Source of the DNA: Urophycis tenuis | Lineage: Eukaryota; Chordata; Actinopteri; Gadiformes; Phycidae | Reading direction: 5' to 3' | Length of the DNA: 64,000 bases | NCBI GenBank assembly: GCA_036785325.1 | Contig: JAXIVH010000195.1 | Coordinates: 193,501-257,500, forward strand | In this document: positions 42,064-53,552 of the stretch, in pieces | Layout of the letters: each line of letters begins with the position of its first letter | Numbering within the stretch: the stretch's first letter is position 1 | Made by a program: the position numbers and the translations under genes | Notes under the pieces: model-generated | Databases searched by the model: none | Told to the model about the DNA's origin: nothing | Seen by the model: the letters and a program-made list of their open reading frames with translations, nothing else

Positions 42064-42342
42064 ATGACAATTCCAGTGCATTACATTTCTGAACTTTACC
42101 CAAGTATTATATATAGCTATTTATACCGATCTAATGCTATGGTCAGCCAGCAGACCAGTTATGCCAACTCTCTTTCAGGTCCTGACCGGTGTCGCTATTT
42201 AGAAAAACTTAAATTAATCGGCAATTTCGGGTGTCCCTTCACGCTGGAATCTGGTCTCTGGGTGAACAACCCAAACGAGTGGCCAGAGGTGTACTACGGG
42301 GACATATGGAACTACCTGAGCAATGAATGTTTGAATGAATGA
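42064..42342 (+). pseudogene. Fragment of transposon YqaJ-type accessory protein
   Basis: The open frame includes DRCRYLEKLKLIGNFGCPFT and WPEVYYGDIWNYL, recalled from the front of YqaJ-domain proteins of fish DNA transposons. The catalytic nuclease region is not present. Identification is from memory of the motif and is moderate. Confidence 0.5.
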
Positions 42343-42602
42343 ATCATGCATAAAGATGAGGGCACCAAAACAATCTATTTTCATTCAAGTCAAGTCACTT
42401 TTATTTTTTATAGCGCATTTAACATGCAGAGTGCAACCATGATAGCACTAGTGCTAGGTGTTGCAGGCTAACTCGGAGCAGAACTATGACATGTAGTCAC
42501 AGCTCCTAGTAGTTGGCAAAGTTTCATTCATTCCTTCATTATTAGATTAGACATCTTTAACATCGGACATCAACTGATTTTAGCTAGCAGGACTGACTGA
42601 CT

Positions 42603-42818
42603 TTAGCTACTAATCTGTAACAAAGTGTTTGCTGCAGACGTAAACAAATTCAGACGCCGGGTCCCACAGCCTCCCATCGGGATTCTCTCTTCTGTTTGCC
42701 TGGAGCCACAAACCCCTTCTTTTCCCTTCCCTTTCTTTTTGTGGCAACATACTAAATCGCAAATCCTTATTTTTTTGTTGTTAGCATTGCAAAATACAAC
42801 ACAGCAGCTTTTAGGCAT
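42603..42818 (-). pseudogene. THAP-domain fragment (transposase N-terminus)
   Basis: Starts MPKSCCVVFCNANNKK, the typical beginning of a C2CH THAP finger. A frameshift follows soon after, and the later WLQAI, WDPKS and CSKHF-like pieces fall in another frame. It would be the DNA-binding end of the element's transposase. Confidence 0.6.
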
Positions 42819-43029
42819 GGTGCCTGCTCATGGAAGTAGCCTACTGTTCTGTCAACAGTGGTAGCAAAGTGCCTACTTCTTTCACCTAAAAGAGGGCGTG
42901 GACGTTCTCGGACTCATGTATGTAAGCAAAGTCAATGTGATGAGAGCGATGCGTTGATGTGTTGTTGCGTGCTGCATTAAAGCTAACCCAGTTGCTACTA
43001 CAAGCCTCCTTATTTCTAAACACAAAACA

Positions 43030-43100
43030 TGTGTGTGTGTGTGTGTGTGTGCGAGTGCGTCTGTGTGTGAGCGTGTTTGCGCGCGCACGCGTGCACACAC
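43030..43100. repeat. TG/CG-rich microsatellite at the right edge of Gypsy-D
   Basis: (TG)n followed by GCGCGCACGCGTGCACAC, starting at the base after the LTR. Confidence 0.85.
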
Positions 43101-43439
43101 CGTTATCGAGCTAAGCATGTCCTCCCATTATGGACATTACAACTCATAAATGAATCCCGTAAAAGCCGCTAATGCTACTAATGCTATTACCATAGCACCA
43201 CTTCATTATCATAAGCCGCGCCGCGCTGCAGACAAGAGCCGCGGGCTCACAACGGTGTGTGTGAGGAGGAGAAAATAACTTTATTGTTCCTTTTCAAAAC
43301 CAGATTAGCTCCCAATGCACTCCCATGTAGAGATTTAAACTACGAAAACACTTGTTTGTTAATCCTGAATTCCTAATTAGATCGAGTCTACAGGGCGGCC
43401 GTTTAGTTAAGTCTAATTCCACAAGAATCCGACTCTTAA

Positions 43440-44299
43440 AGGGACATTCCGCCATTTTTGGAAATAAGCTCATTTTCCACCTTCCCTCGAGCAAAACAAT
43501 CGAGCTTTACCCTTTTCCCGTTCATCCAGCCGTTCTGTGAGTCTGGCGGTACAACTTTTAGCTGTATCTTAGCATAGATTATTGAATCGGATTAGACCAT
43601 TAGCATCTTGCCCGCTAGCATCACGCTTAGAAGTAACTACGATTTCCGGAATTTTGTCTCTTCTCAAGTTTGAAAGTGCAATAAGACCGACGGAAAATGA
43701 AACGTGGCGATTTTCTGGGCTGATTTTACCCGGAAATATACTCTCATTCTGGCGTAATAATCAAGGAAAGTTGCAAAGGTACCATGGGCGCAGTGATATG
43801 ACGCGCCTCAAAGTATAGTCCAGGTAGGCATAAAGCAATGAGTTCCAGCAACTTTCAGTTAGCAGGTAATCACGTTGGTTGTATTGCCGGAAGAAGCCTA
43901 CAGGGACTATTGAGGCGCTGTGTCATATCACTGCGCCCATGGTACCTTTGCAACTTTCCTTGATTATTACGCCAGAATGAGAGTATAGTTCCGGGTAATA
44001 TCAGCCTAGAAAATCGCCACGTTTCATTTTCCGTCGGTCTTATTGCACATTCAAACTTGAGAAGAGACAAGTTTTAAATGGGAAAAATTCCGGAAATCGT
44101 AGTCACTTCTAAGCGTGATGCTAGCGGGCGAGATGCTAATGGTCTAATCCGATTCAATGATCTATGCTAAGCTACAGCTAAAAGTTGTACCGCCAGAATC
44201 ACAGAACGGCTGGATGAACGGGAAAAGGGTAAAGCTCGATTGTTTTGCTCGAGGAAAGGTGGAAAATGAGCTTATTTCCAAAAATGACGGAATATCATT
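43440..44299. mobile_element. Foldback element with TTAA target duplication (first)
   Basis: 860 bp between TTAA at 43436-43439 and 44300-44303. Terminal repeats start AGGGACATTCCGCC and end CGGAATATCATT (complement). Arms of roughly 400 bp are inverted copies (for example CTAGCATCACGCTTAGAAGT at 43614 and its complement near 44112). No transposase. TTAA specificity fits piggyBac or Kolobok families. Confidence 0.8.
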
Positions 44300-44303
44300 T
44301 TAA

Positions 44304-44526
44304 TTGGCAAACGAAGCACATCCGAGTAAAAAACACTAATGTAAAGGGAAATGTGAAAAGTGCCAGTGAATCCAACATCGAAGTGACCTTTCAGAAAGAC
44401 CCTCTCGACATCAAAAGCTGGAGTTACAGTTCTGCCTTGGCCTACATCATGTCCTTACAACATGTAGGCCTATACTCATGCACTATCCACTTAAGGACTC
44501 AAGGCTCTGACAAAGTTCACGAGTAG
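44304..44526 (+). other. Open frame of unknown nature
   Basis: A frame entering from the foldback edge gives about 70 residues (IEVTFQKDPLDIKSWSYSSA, HVGLYSCTIHL) before TAG at 44524-44526. It could be a decayed exon, but no start, splice site or homologue was recognised. Confidence 0.25.
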
Positions 44527-45303
44527 CCACATTCTTTACACGTTTCCCTTTTCCTTTTTCTGTTTGTTTTTGCATGACATATTCAGAACAAAAAGAGTCA
44601 TGTGCAAGGAAATACATTTCAATCCCTGGAAGGTGGAGCCTCTTTGCGACGTGTCCACCGACACAGCCGTCAACGTGCTGAGCCGTCCAGCGGGCCTGCC
44701 ACTGCCAACCCGAGAGTGTCGTAACAGAAAATGATGAATATTTAGATTCTGAGGTCTAACGAAAAGGCGGTGCGAGCCAAGCTGGATGGCACAGGCGTGT
44801 GGGCAGCTATTCTGCAGTGATGCAACACACCCACTGGGGGTGGAGATGGATGGAGAGTATGTCACACGGCATTAGTCCTCTCCTGCCAGTTGGAGCCCAC
44901 CCTGCTGCTTCCAAAAGCTCGGTCTGCTGAAGAGGAGAGCGGCCGCATCGCGTGACGACAGGGCAGCCAGGGACAGACGTGAAGTTATGCATAAGGTTTT
45001 AACTTGTGTACTCATGCTGTCTTGTTGCTGAGATCACATCCAAACAGGTCCAGAAGGAGAGGTTGTGTTGGAACTAATACTTGGTGTGTCTTCTTTGGGT
45101 ATTCATTGTGTTGGTAGTTACATTTACATTTGGGGCATTTAGCAGACACTTTCATCCAAAGCGACTTACAAAAAGTACAGTGGTAGTTAACTCGTCACTA
45201 AGTCAGCTGGCTAGCTGTTGCTGTTAGCCTTGTAACTCATTGTTTGTCAAACACGGTTGTTTTTGGCTGATGTTTCAATGGATTGCAATTGTCCCTGCGT
45301 TAA
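44527..45303. other. Spacer with a common teleost repeat motif
   Basis: No gene. 45118-45180 contains GGGGCATTTAGCAGACACTT and CCAAAGCGACTTACA, a motif scattered through many fish genomes and probably a SINE or MITE fragment. Confidence 0.5.
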
Positions 45304-45970
45304 AGGGGTAGTTCGGAATTTTGGACAGAACCTCATTTCCTGTTTGTCCAAGATAGCCTGTGTGTTATTTATATTGGAGATGTTTTCAACAAATTTCATT
45401 CAGTTCTTCTAGTTGCAGAGTTTGCTGGTGCTAGGCTAGCGTCAATGGTTTCAGCTAGCCTGCTAATAAAAACAGTCTTACCCACTCCACAGTCCAACTG
45501 AGGCAAGTAAATTACGCCAATAAAACGCCAGACTATCAGAATAATGTAAGAATAATGTTAGAAATAAAACTAACCTCACATCTCATGAATCATCACATTT
45601 TGAGGGACAAAAATGTTCTGTCGGTAACCTAGGTAATATCAGTCCGCTTACTCCAGCCTACTACCAGGAAGTATAATGCTGCTGCTAAGACACAAGTCCC
45701 TCAAAATGCAATGCCGTGCAAGGTTGGTTTGATTTCTAATATTATTCTATCAACACAGACATTTACATCAATAGACTGGCATTACAATTTATTAGCCTCG
45801 GGTGTACTGTGGAGTGGGAAAGACTGTTTCTATTAGCAGGCTAGCCGAAACCATTGACTTGCGCTAGCCTAGCACCAGCAAACTGTGCAACTAGAAGAAC
45901 TGAATGAAATGTGTTGAAAACGTACTCGGAAATGAGGTCCAAAATTTGTCCAAAATTCCGAACTACCCCT
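45304..45970. mobile_element. Foldback element with TTAA target duplication (second)
   Basis: 667 bp between TTAA at 45300-45303 and 45971-45974. Ends are AGGGGTAGTTCGGAATTTTG and the complement. Arms include CTAGGCTAGCGTCAATGGTT, mirrored near 45850. The sequence differs from the first foldback element but the TTAA and AGGG start are shared. No coding capacity. Confidence 0.85.
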
Positions 45971-45974
45971 TTAA

Positions 45975-48225
45975 CTGCGTGCGTTAGTTCCGCAGTGTTG
46001 TAAACGTAGCCAAGGGCTGGCTGCTTTGATCAACTGCAAGTTGCTTTGCCCTGCAGGTGCACAACAGAGCCTGCATCCCACACATGACTTCTCATGCATC
46101 CTATTGCAGAGGTCTGAAACACTGCCGCCTCCACTTAACAAAGCCCACACAACGTTTTCCAAAAACATTTGGACAAAGAATTTGTGTTTTCTATGTAGCC
46201 GTCATGGTGTAACTGGGTTTCTATGCTAGGGGGGACGCTAGGGTCACCGTGGACAGAAAATGTCCAATGTTCACCGTTGCTATGAACAGAAACATGAAGG
46301 CAGGCCAAAATACATTGTTTTCTTTAAACATAGAGAATCACTTCTGCCCTTTTGTATGTGGTATGGTAAATAGAGCAGCCCACACATCTTAAAGTACGTG
46401 CACCCTCCTCCCCCTGCCCTGTATCAGAATAATGCATTGTGGGTTATATCACAGGTAGGCCAGGAGCAATCAGATGCTAAATTGTCCCAGGAGTCTTGTG
46501 AACAAAGTTGCCTGGTGCCATGGACAGTAGTTAGGCTTAGTTCTTGTCATATGCAGACTATGCGGCTGCAGAGGGCCTCCGTACCCCCCAGGGGGCCAGA
46601 GGATGCCGTTTAAGCCTTTTTAAATTCATTTTAGTTTTAATTTTGGCTGTCCTCTCTGGTTAGCCATGTGTGTTGAAGTGTTGAGTGTGTTGAGTAATAG
46701 TACATGTATGCTGCTACTGCAAAAAGAAAACAACAAAATAACTTCAAACTAAAACAATAATTACTGTGTGTTTAAAATGCACATTAATGTGCGTGATTCC
46801 CCAGTGCAAAGATTTTTTGCACCGGGTTACAGTGGTACACCTTACCCTCACTACAGTGCACTAATTAATTCACTGGCTGGTTGCCCAACAGTGAGACGCT
46901 GTGTGTCCATGCTACTGTCCCCTGTGAGACAGAGCTGCGCTTTCAGTTCACCATCAAAACACCATGAAGGACAACGCCAAGCATTTGATCATGGAGACCT
47001 GCTGGTTTTCCCCACTATGCACCCTGCAGCATTCGACAGCATCAGACATGAATGTCGTGTTTTTATCCTTTGAATAGACTCTTTTTTTTTTTAAAGGCAT
47101 TATGCCGGGGTCCCAGAATAATTTAAGTTAAGCCACACAGTCTAGTATTTTTAACACAATGTCATCGATTGTCTTTGCATGACTGATTGATTCGCTAATT
47201 TCACATATGATTTGTGTGGGTGTGCGTTGAGGTGTGCGTTGTTCGCATGAGAGTGTGTGTGTGTGTGTGTGTGGGTGTGCAGCACAAAAGAGGGGATGAA
47301 ACACATTCTAAATCAGTTGCTATTTTATTGTTGCAGAAGCTGTGGAAATAGGCCCGACAAAGACTCCTATTAGCAACGACTACAAATCAAATCTCAGTGT
47401 TTAGAACTGTGTTGTAAACTACATCCAATGCTAGTTTACAGGTGAACATAACAATAATCAAATGAGGTTGGTCTTATTGGCATATACAACCCATACATAC
47501 ATTCGTGTCTTTATGTGTTTAAGCTTCATAGTACTGGCATTTCTCCATTCTGCAACATATGTACAAAATTTAAATAAACATTAGAAAATATAATATATAC
47601 ACAAAGACCAAACGTTGTGTTATGTAGCTTAGTAGGACTTGACCATAAACAATAAACACTGACATTGACTTGTTGGACTGTTGTTGGTAGTACAGGAGGA
47701 GGAGGAGGAGGAGGAGGGGGGGGTGGGGTAAACATGGAATATATCTTTTTTCCCCCCATAATAATATATCATTATCATATTATGTGCAGCTTATAATGTG
47801 ACTCCTAGCGTTGCTCGGCTCGCGGAAGAGCAGTGAACGAAGACACAGTCATTGGGAAACGGCTCCGGGGAACATTCTGCTTGTTTTAGCATTCAGAGAA
47901 AAAAACGTGTCGACATCTCCACCGGTGTTTTGTTCTGGAAAACCGCCTGGGAGCAGTGGAGTGGGCGCTGGATCAGATCCCCGGCTGGCTGAAGAGGAGC
48001 TGTTTCATAACAGGCCTCGCGTTTATCACCGGCACCCCTCCAGATGTGTACTGCAGTGGGTTGGACAAAGTGCAGAAGACTTGGCATACAGATGTGTATT
48101 TGTATCAGTGTCGTGGGGTTTCAACTCGCCGATGTACCAAAACATCTGCCGTCTCTCTCTCGCTCTCTCTCACCGACTCAAGAGTGGCGGCCTGGCGGCC
48201 CCCCAGTGGGAGGGAGGAGGGTCTC
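45975..48225. other. Intergenic region downstream of gpr22
   Basis: No exon was recognised. It contains a TG microsatellite (47252-47272) and a GGA run (47695-47715). On the minus strand AATAAA occurs at 47324-47329, a distant candidate poly(A) signal for gpr22. Open frames at 46398-46613 and 46768-47073 have no recognisable motif. Confidence 0.45.
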
Positions 48226-49160
48226 TCACACGGCCTCGGCGAGGCAGCGGTCGGTGGCCTCGCTGGCCTCCAGGCGCACCTGCCTCCCGCTCTTCTTGTT
48301 CTCCACCCAGGAGTTCTGGATGACGGTGGCGCCGGGCGACGGGTCCACCCGCAGCAGGGACACCACCCTCTTCTTCACCCTGGCACGCAGCGCCCGCCGC
48401 AGGGTCTGGCGGGTGAAGGCGTACAGCAGCGGGTGGGAGACGGTGGTGCCGTAGGCCAGCGCCAGGAACCACAGCCGCACGCTGACCAGGGCGTCGCTGG
48501 GCCCGGTGGCCAGGATCAGCACGTTGACCAGGGTCAGCGGCGCCCAGCAGCCCAGGTAGGTGCTGATGATGAGCAGTGACATCCTGAAGACATGGCGCCG
48601 GCGCTCCCGCCGGTCCCGGTGGCGCCTCACCGCCCGCCGCAGGGCCATGATGGCCGACACCGAGGCCTGGACGCCGACGGGCGCGGGGGGGCCGCTGGCG
48701 AGGGTGGCCGTGGCCGCCCCGCGGGGGGCCGCCAAGCCTACGGAGGAGGAGGACGGCACGGGCGGGGAGGTGGCCGTGGGGGAGGGGGAGGGGATGAGGG
48801 GGGGGTGACTGAGCTGCTTTGAGCCGTCGGCAGTGCACCGCTCACCCCCTTCGCCGCTGCCGCCCTCCGCCATTCCGCTCTTCGTCTGCTTCTTGTGGCG
48901 GCCCCTGCAGGACGGGCCCCGGAAGCGGCCGGCCGTCTTCATGTGGGAGCCGATGCGGATGTTCAGGGCCTTCAGTATGCGTGAGTAGGTGAACAGCATC
49001 ATTGCCACGGTGGTGAGGAAGATGGGGACCTGCAGGATGAGGTGGTAGTACATCCCCACACCTGTGTGGTAGGCCTCTCCCCCCACACACAGCAGCGTGT
49101 GGTTCAGCCAGACCGGCACCACCGTGGCTCCGATGGCTCCAGGGCCAGAGTCGGAGGATG

Positions 49161-49191
<31 letters not shown>

Positions 49192-49839
49192 GGGCGTCAC
49201 CACCAGCTCACTCTCGGCCTCCAATCCCGGGCTGAAGAGCTCCACCTCCAGGAAGGGGATGAAGAACACGGCGATGGAGGTCAGCCAGACGGCGGCCAGG
49301 AGCAGCAGAGCCCGGCGCGCGGTCAGCAGCCGGTTGACGGGCCGCACCGAGATGTCGTAGCGGTCCAGGCTGATGACCAGCACGTTGATGGCCGTGGCGA
49401 TGCTGGCGAAGGTCACGCAGGCCTCGTGGAAGCAACACAGCGTGGCGAAGTTGGGCCCTGGGGGGAGCAGGACGATGATCAGGGTGAGGGGCAGGCACAG
49501 CACGCACACGGCCACGTCCAGCACGTGCAGGTTGGCGGTCACCATGTTGCTGACGGAGTGCACCAGGTCGGACTGGGAGCAGTACAGAACCAGCACCGTC
49601 AGGTTGCTGCCGAAGCCCAGCACCAGCTCCACCATCAGCAGCGCCGTCAGGGACACCTGGAAGCCCAGCGGGTATGGCATGTACCAGGGGGCCGTGCTGC
49701 TGGACCCCCCTCCTCCTCCTCCTCCTCCTCCTCGTTGTCCCACCTCCCCGTTCAGGCCCACCACTGCTCCCAGGCTGGCCACCGTCCCCACCCAGTCGCT
49801 GCCGGCGTCAGGGTTGACGTCATACACTTCGGTCTCCAT
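48226..49839 (-). CDS. gpr22: G protein-coupled receptor 22 (GPR22 family)
   Basis: Orphan class A receptor of 537 residues in the plasma membrane. Seven membrane segments are readable, with typical GPR22 sequence: LGFQVSLTALLMVELVLGFG in TM1, MVTANLHVLDVAVC in TM2, SLDRYDISVRPVNR (DRY box) after TM3, FRMSLLIISTYLGCWAPLTL in TM6 and HPLLYAFTRQ in TM7, where His replaces the usual Asn of NPXXY. The C-terminus has VIQNSWVENKKS, also family-specific. It is longer than the 433-residue human protein because of a poly-Gly N-terminus, a poly-Ser insert in extracellular loop 2 and a long Ser/Pro-rich third intracellular loop. ATG at 49839 is the first in frame. The coding region is intronless, with a 5' UTR splice site at 49953. 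Which fish paralogue it is cannot be told here. Confidence 0.93.
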
Positions 49840-49953
49840 GCCGTCCACTTCGTTTTCCTCAGGCGCCGTATCTGTCACACAGTCGATGGGCGCCCATGAT
49901 GCACCAGGCTGGGGCTCCCAGATACAGGGATGATGAACGGCTTGTTGATGGTC
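49840..49953 (-). other. gpr22 5' UTR exon part with short upstream ORF
   Basis: The minus strand shows a pyrimidine-rich tract and CCTCCCAG|GACC acceptor, so the exon begins at 49953. Within it, ATG at 49895-49897 opens a 12-codon uORF ending TGA at 49859-49861, 19 nt before the main ATG. It could reduce translation of the receptor. Confidence 0.6.
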
Positions 49954-50742
49954 CTGGGAGGAGGAAGGGGGGAAGAGGAGACAGAGAGCGAGAGAGATGA
50001 GAAATTAAGTTTGGGGAGGAGATAAATAAAAACATATCATTCTCCTTCTGGAAAGTGGCTGGCGTCTTGAAAGTCTGCACATCTCGTTCGATGCAAAGAT
50101 CCTCACGGTAGCAAAGATAAGCACTGCACATATGACTCCACTAATGACACCCCTTTGGGTACTTTGACCTGGATGGCACACGCATAAGCAAAACATACAA
50201 CATGCTTTCCATTCATCAGAGCTACAGTATGTATCCCCTTGCCCCACGATAGAACAGCTGCTGGAGTATGCCTCAGCGCAGCCTTCAATCTGTCCCCCAT
50301 CAGTATTTCTGATTACCATGAAGGCCTGCCAGAGTCTGGGCGCAAACTGTTGGAGTCACAGGCTGGCACAAGACACCGTAACCAATGTGTGCCGGAGCTC
50401 AGAGCAGTATGCTAGAGTGGTTGAAGTAAAGTAATCAGACCTTTCCTCAATGGACCCCCAAAAACCCAAAAACCCTAAAAACCCAACAATCATGAGTCTT
50501 GAATGAAGTAAATGAATACGATGCTACACATGCTGCTGGACATGGTATGTCCACAGTGCGCTATGCTGCGCTAATGGCGTTAGGACTAGCGGAGAGCATG
50601 GTGTGTGTTAGTGAGTGGAGGACTCCCACTGATTGCGCCTCTGGGAAATCAATTGAATAATCAGTTGGCCTGTGGAAATCTGGGGAGAAGTCACTCTAAC
50701 CACGTGAAAACAACCCAATTCCCAGCGGGAGAAAATGAAAAA

Positions 50743-50800
50743 CAGGTGTGTGTGCGTGTGTGTGTGTGTGTGTGTGTGGTGTGCGTGTGTGTGGTGTGTG
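50743..50800. repeat. TG microsatellite
   Basis: Imperfect (TG)n with GTGGTGTGCG interruptions. Confidence 0.9.
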
Positions 50801-51059
50801 CTGATAAGTCTTTAACAAGCAGCACCCCGACCCTCGGCCCATTCCCCTCCACTCCATAAATTACATGTTCAAGTTGACTGATGGACTGCGTTTTCCCTCT
50901 CTGCATCCTGTTGCCATGGCAACCGGGCCACGAGGCTGGCTAGATTAAACAGCGCACAGACGCCCGTAGTACAGGAGTGATGTGACACCCAGGCGAGAGA
51001 CCCACAGAGGGAGGGAGGGAGGGAAAGATCGCTCGAGAGAGGGAGAGCGACAGAGTTAC

Positions 51060-51078
51060 AGAGAGGGAGAGAGAGAGC

Positions 51079-51121
<43 letters not shown>

Positions 51122-51188
51122 TGGTAAAACAGATGCAGGATGAAAATGAAGCAGGTGCCTAACTAAGCCGTGAAAGTTTGGCGTGTGT

Positions 51189-51236
<48 letters not shown>

Positions 51237-51250
51237 GTGTGTGTGTGCGC
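51060..51250. repeat. AG then TG microsatellites
   Basis: (AG)n at about 51070-51117 and (TG)n at about 51183-51247, separated by 65 bp of unique sequence. Confidence 0.9.
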
Positions 51251-52228
51251 GCACGCCCGCGTATGCACGTGCAGGCGTGCGTGTGCGGTAAATAACAACG
51301 TCCCAGGGAGACAAGGCTGCGCGCTTGTTTCCACTCCCCGGGCCTTGCAGCAGCCTCCCCCAACGCCTGCCTCCGCCACCGCCGCCAATCCATCTCTGTT
51401 TTATCTGCTAATTGTCCCTCAAATCAGACTCTAGATAACTCATATCGAAAGACTGATGGAAGACGCCCTCAAATCTCGCTCGATGTTTGCCTGAGGCGGG
51501 GGATCTTCAAATGAGTATTCTGAGAACACAATCTTGGCCAGTGGTAAACTGTAATGTAGAGCCTGTATGGACACGGAGACGAACACGCGGCCACTGCAGA
51601 AATACACTTCAAATCCCCTTCTGAAAGCGTCACCCGCTGCCTTTAATTAGTTTTCTTTGGTAGAATATCTCTGTAAAGAAACATCAGTAAGGTGTTACAC
51701 CCCCACCCCCACCCCCCTGAAGTTGTGACCTAAGAAAGCAGCCCTGCTGGATCCCAGCTGTACCTCCTAGTCAATGAACAATAACAACAATATGAATAAA
51801 TACAATAACTATATATATATATAAGAAAAAAATGTAAACAATAACAACAGTATAAAAAATCCAAGAACAATGCATATGAACAATAACAAGCGCCACACCT
51901 GAGAGACCAGAGGGCCCTATGGCCTCCAGCATCCCCCAGCAAAGTGTGAAACCAGGTGCACCAGCTTCCACAGCCGGCTCCTCTAATTAGGTTCCCTGAA
52001 GAGGAAGACAAGTCTCCGTTACCGAGATAACACAACCTCATCACAACACGACATCAGAGGAAGTGACCGGCTGAGGGCCCTTTGACTCACCTCACAATAT
52101 CTAATGTCTCATTACAATAATCTAATAATATTTGACTCACTTTAAAATGATGACCCGCGGAGGACTGCATTCGTGATAGTGTTGACATATGGGATGTGAC
52201 AGGTACCACATCGGTAACACATTGATAT

Positions 52229-52233
52229 ATATA

Positions 52234-52277
<44 letters not shown>
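52229..52277. repeat. AC microsatellite
   Basis: Uninterrupted (AC)n of about 23 units. Confidence 0.9.
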
Positions 52278-52278
<1 letters not shown>

Positions 52279-52732
52279 GTATACACACGGACTGAGTGGT
52301 TCAAAGTGAACGGTGGTACTGGTTTGTTGCGTTTCCCCCGGTAATACTTTTGTTCCGTGTATTACACATGGATTATTTATTTCTGTACTGTGGCTTCGGG
52401 TGACAGCATGTAGATGGAACATAAAGTAACAACTAAACAAGCCCTAAATACAGAACACCCTGCCCTTGGTGCTGCTATGAGACTATAAAAGACAAAATGT
52501 TATTGAAATGCCTGCACTTGAGCTGTCTGTTCATTCCACCATTGTTCAAAATCGTCACTTGACTCACTTGTAATGACACTCTTGCCAGCAGGGCTGACAG
52601 TCCCTTTCCTAACAGTACATTGCTCAGGACGGCTTTCACCATCAAGTGGAAAGACATAAACCTGCCTTCCTAAACACAGGAGGGTGGATATTCACAATGC
52701 TTCTTGTTACCATGGATAAAACAAGATCATAG

Positions 52733-52989
<257 letters not shown>

Positions 52990-53474
52990 TAAGCTACATA
53001 CAGTCGGGTAAAGTGCGCACTTACTACCTGCTGTGTCTAAGTGGTCAAGGGTATGTTATAGTGGAAATGCTGGGGTATGTTATAGCGGAGAGATTGCGGT
53101 ATTTTGAGGTTACAATCTGTAGGGTACCTACAGTCTTGGAATTGAATGCTGTGAAGGTCATTGAATGCAGTGAATGTAATGTAAAATGTAGGCAGACACG
53201 GGTGAAAATATACACGGCATCCAAGCCTTTTAATATTATCCACTTTCTTTCTTTATTCATAATATAATTTTAATCATTCATAGTTTAGCTGAAATACTTT
53301 AAAGAACCAAAGCCACCAAAAGAAGATGTGTAGGCCTATGGCTCGCTGGTTATGTTGTGTCAGTGCATGTGAAACAACAGATGATATTGGACGTAACGCC
53401 ACCGGGATGCGACGGATGCGGGGCTACTTCACTGCAGACGGAGTCAATTACAATACGATCACTCAATACGTGTG

Positions 53475-53477
<3 letters not shown>

Positions 53478-53550
<73 letters not shown>
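53478..53550. repeat. AC microsatellite
   Basis: Uninterrupted (AC)n of about 36 units. Confidence 0.9.

Positions 53551-53552
<2 letters not shown>

Larger units (their letters stand above)
41972..42919. mobile_element. ISL2EU-like DNA transposon remnant in Gypsy-D LTR
   Basis: 948 bp with inverted ends ACATGAGT and ACTCATGT and a 2-bp AT duplication (41970-41971 and 42920-42921). The intact 5' LTR shows the empty site (GGGAATGTAAGC). Inside are the starts of two genes pointing at each other: a + strand fragment resembling the N-terminal part of YqaJ-type nuclease proteins of fish transposons, and a - strand THAP zinc finger. The combination of THAP transposase, YqaJ protein and 2-bp duplication is what I know of the ISL2EU superfamily. 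The middle, with both C-termini, is deleted. Confidence 0.65.
37280..43029 (+). mobile_element. Gypsy-D: Gypsy retrotransposon with a DNA transposon in its 3' LTR
   Basis: The 5' LTR is 37280-37474 (195 bp). The 3' LTR starts at 41901, is cut at 41971, and resumes at 42922-43029. In between: tRNA-Leu PBS, gag with double zinc knuckle, protease, RT, RNase H and integrase, all on the + strand in several frames. Motifs are close to those of Gypsy-B (YAQIEKE, HSGIEASLRKTRKTVFWPD). The right end runs straight into a TG microsatellite, which hides any target duplication. Confidence 0.93.
41901..43029 (+). repeat. Gypsy-D 3' LTR, interrupted
   Basis: Two pieces, 41901-41971 and 42922-43029, together match the 5' LTR. 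The purine run CAAAGAGAGA (41891-41900) precedes it as the PPT. The gap holds the DNA element at 41972-42919. Confidence 0.9.

Noticed and set aside
48170..48838. Overlapping minus and plus frames inside gpr22
   Set aside because: GC-rich shadows of the receptor coding sequence; no independent motif.
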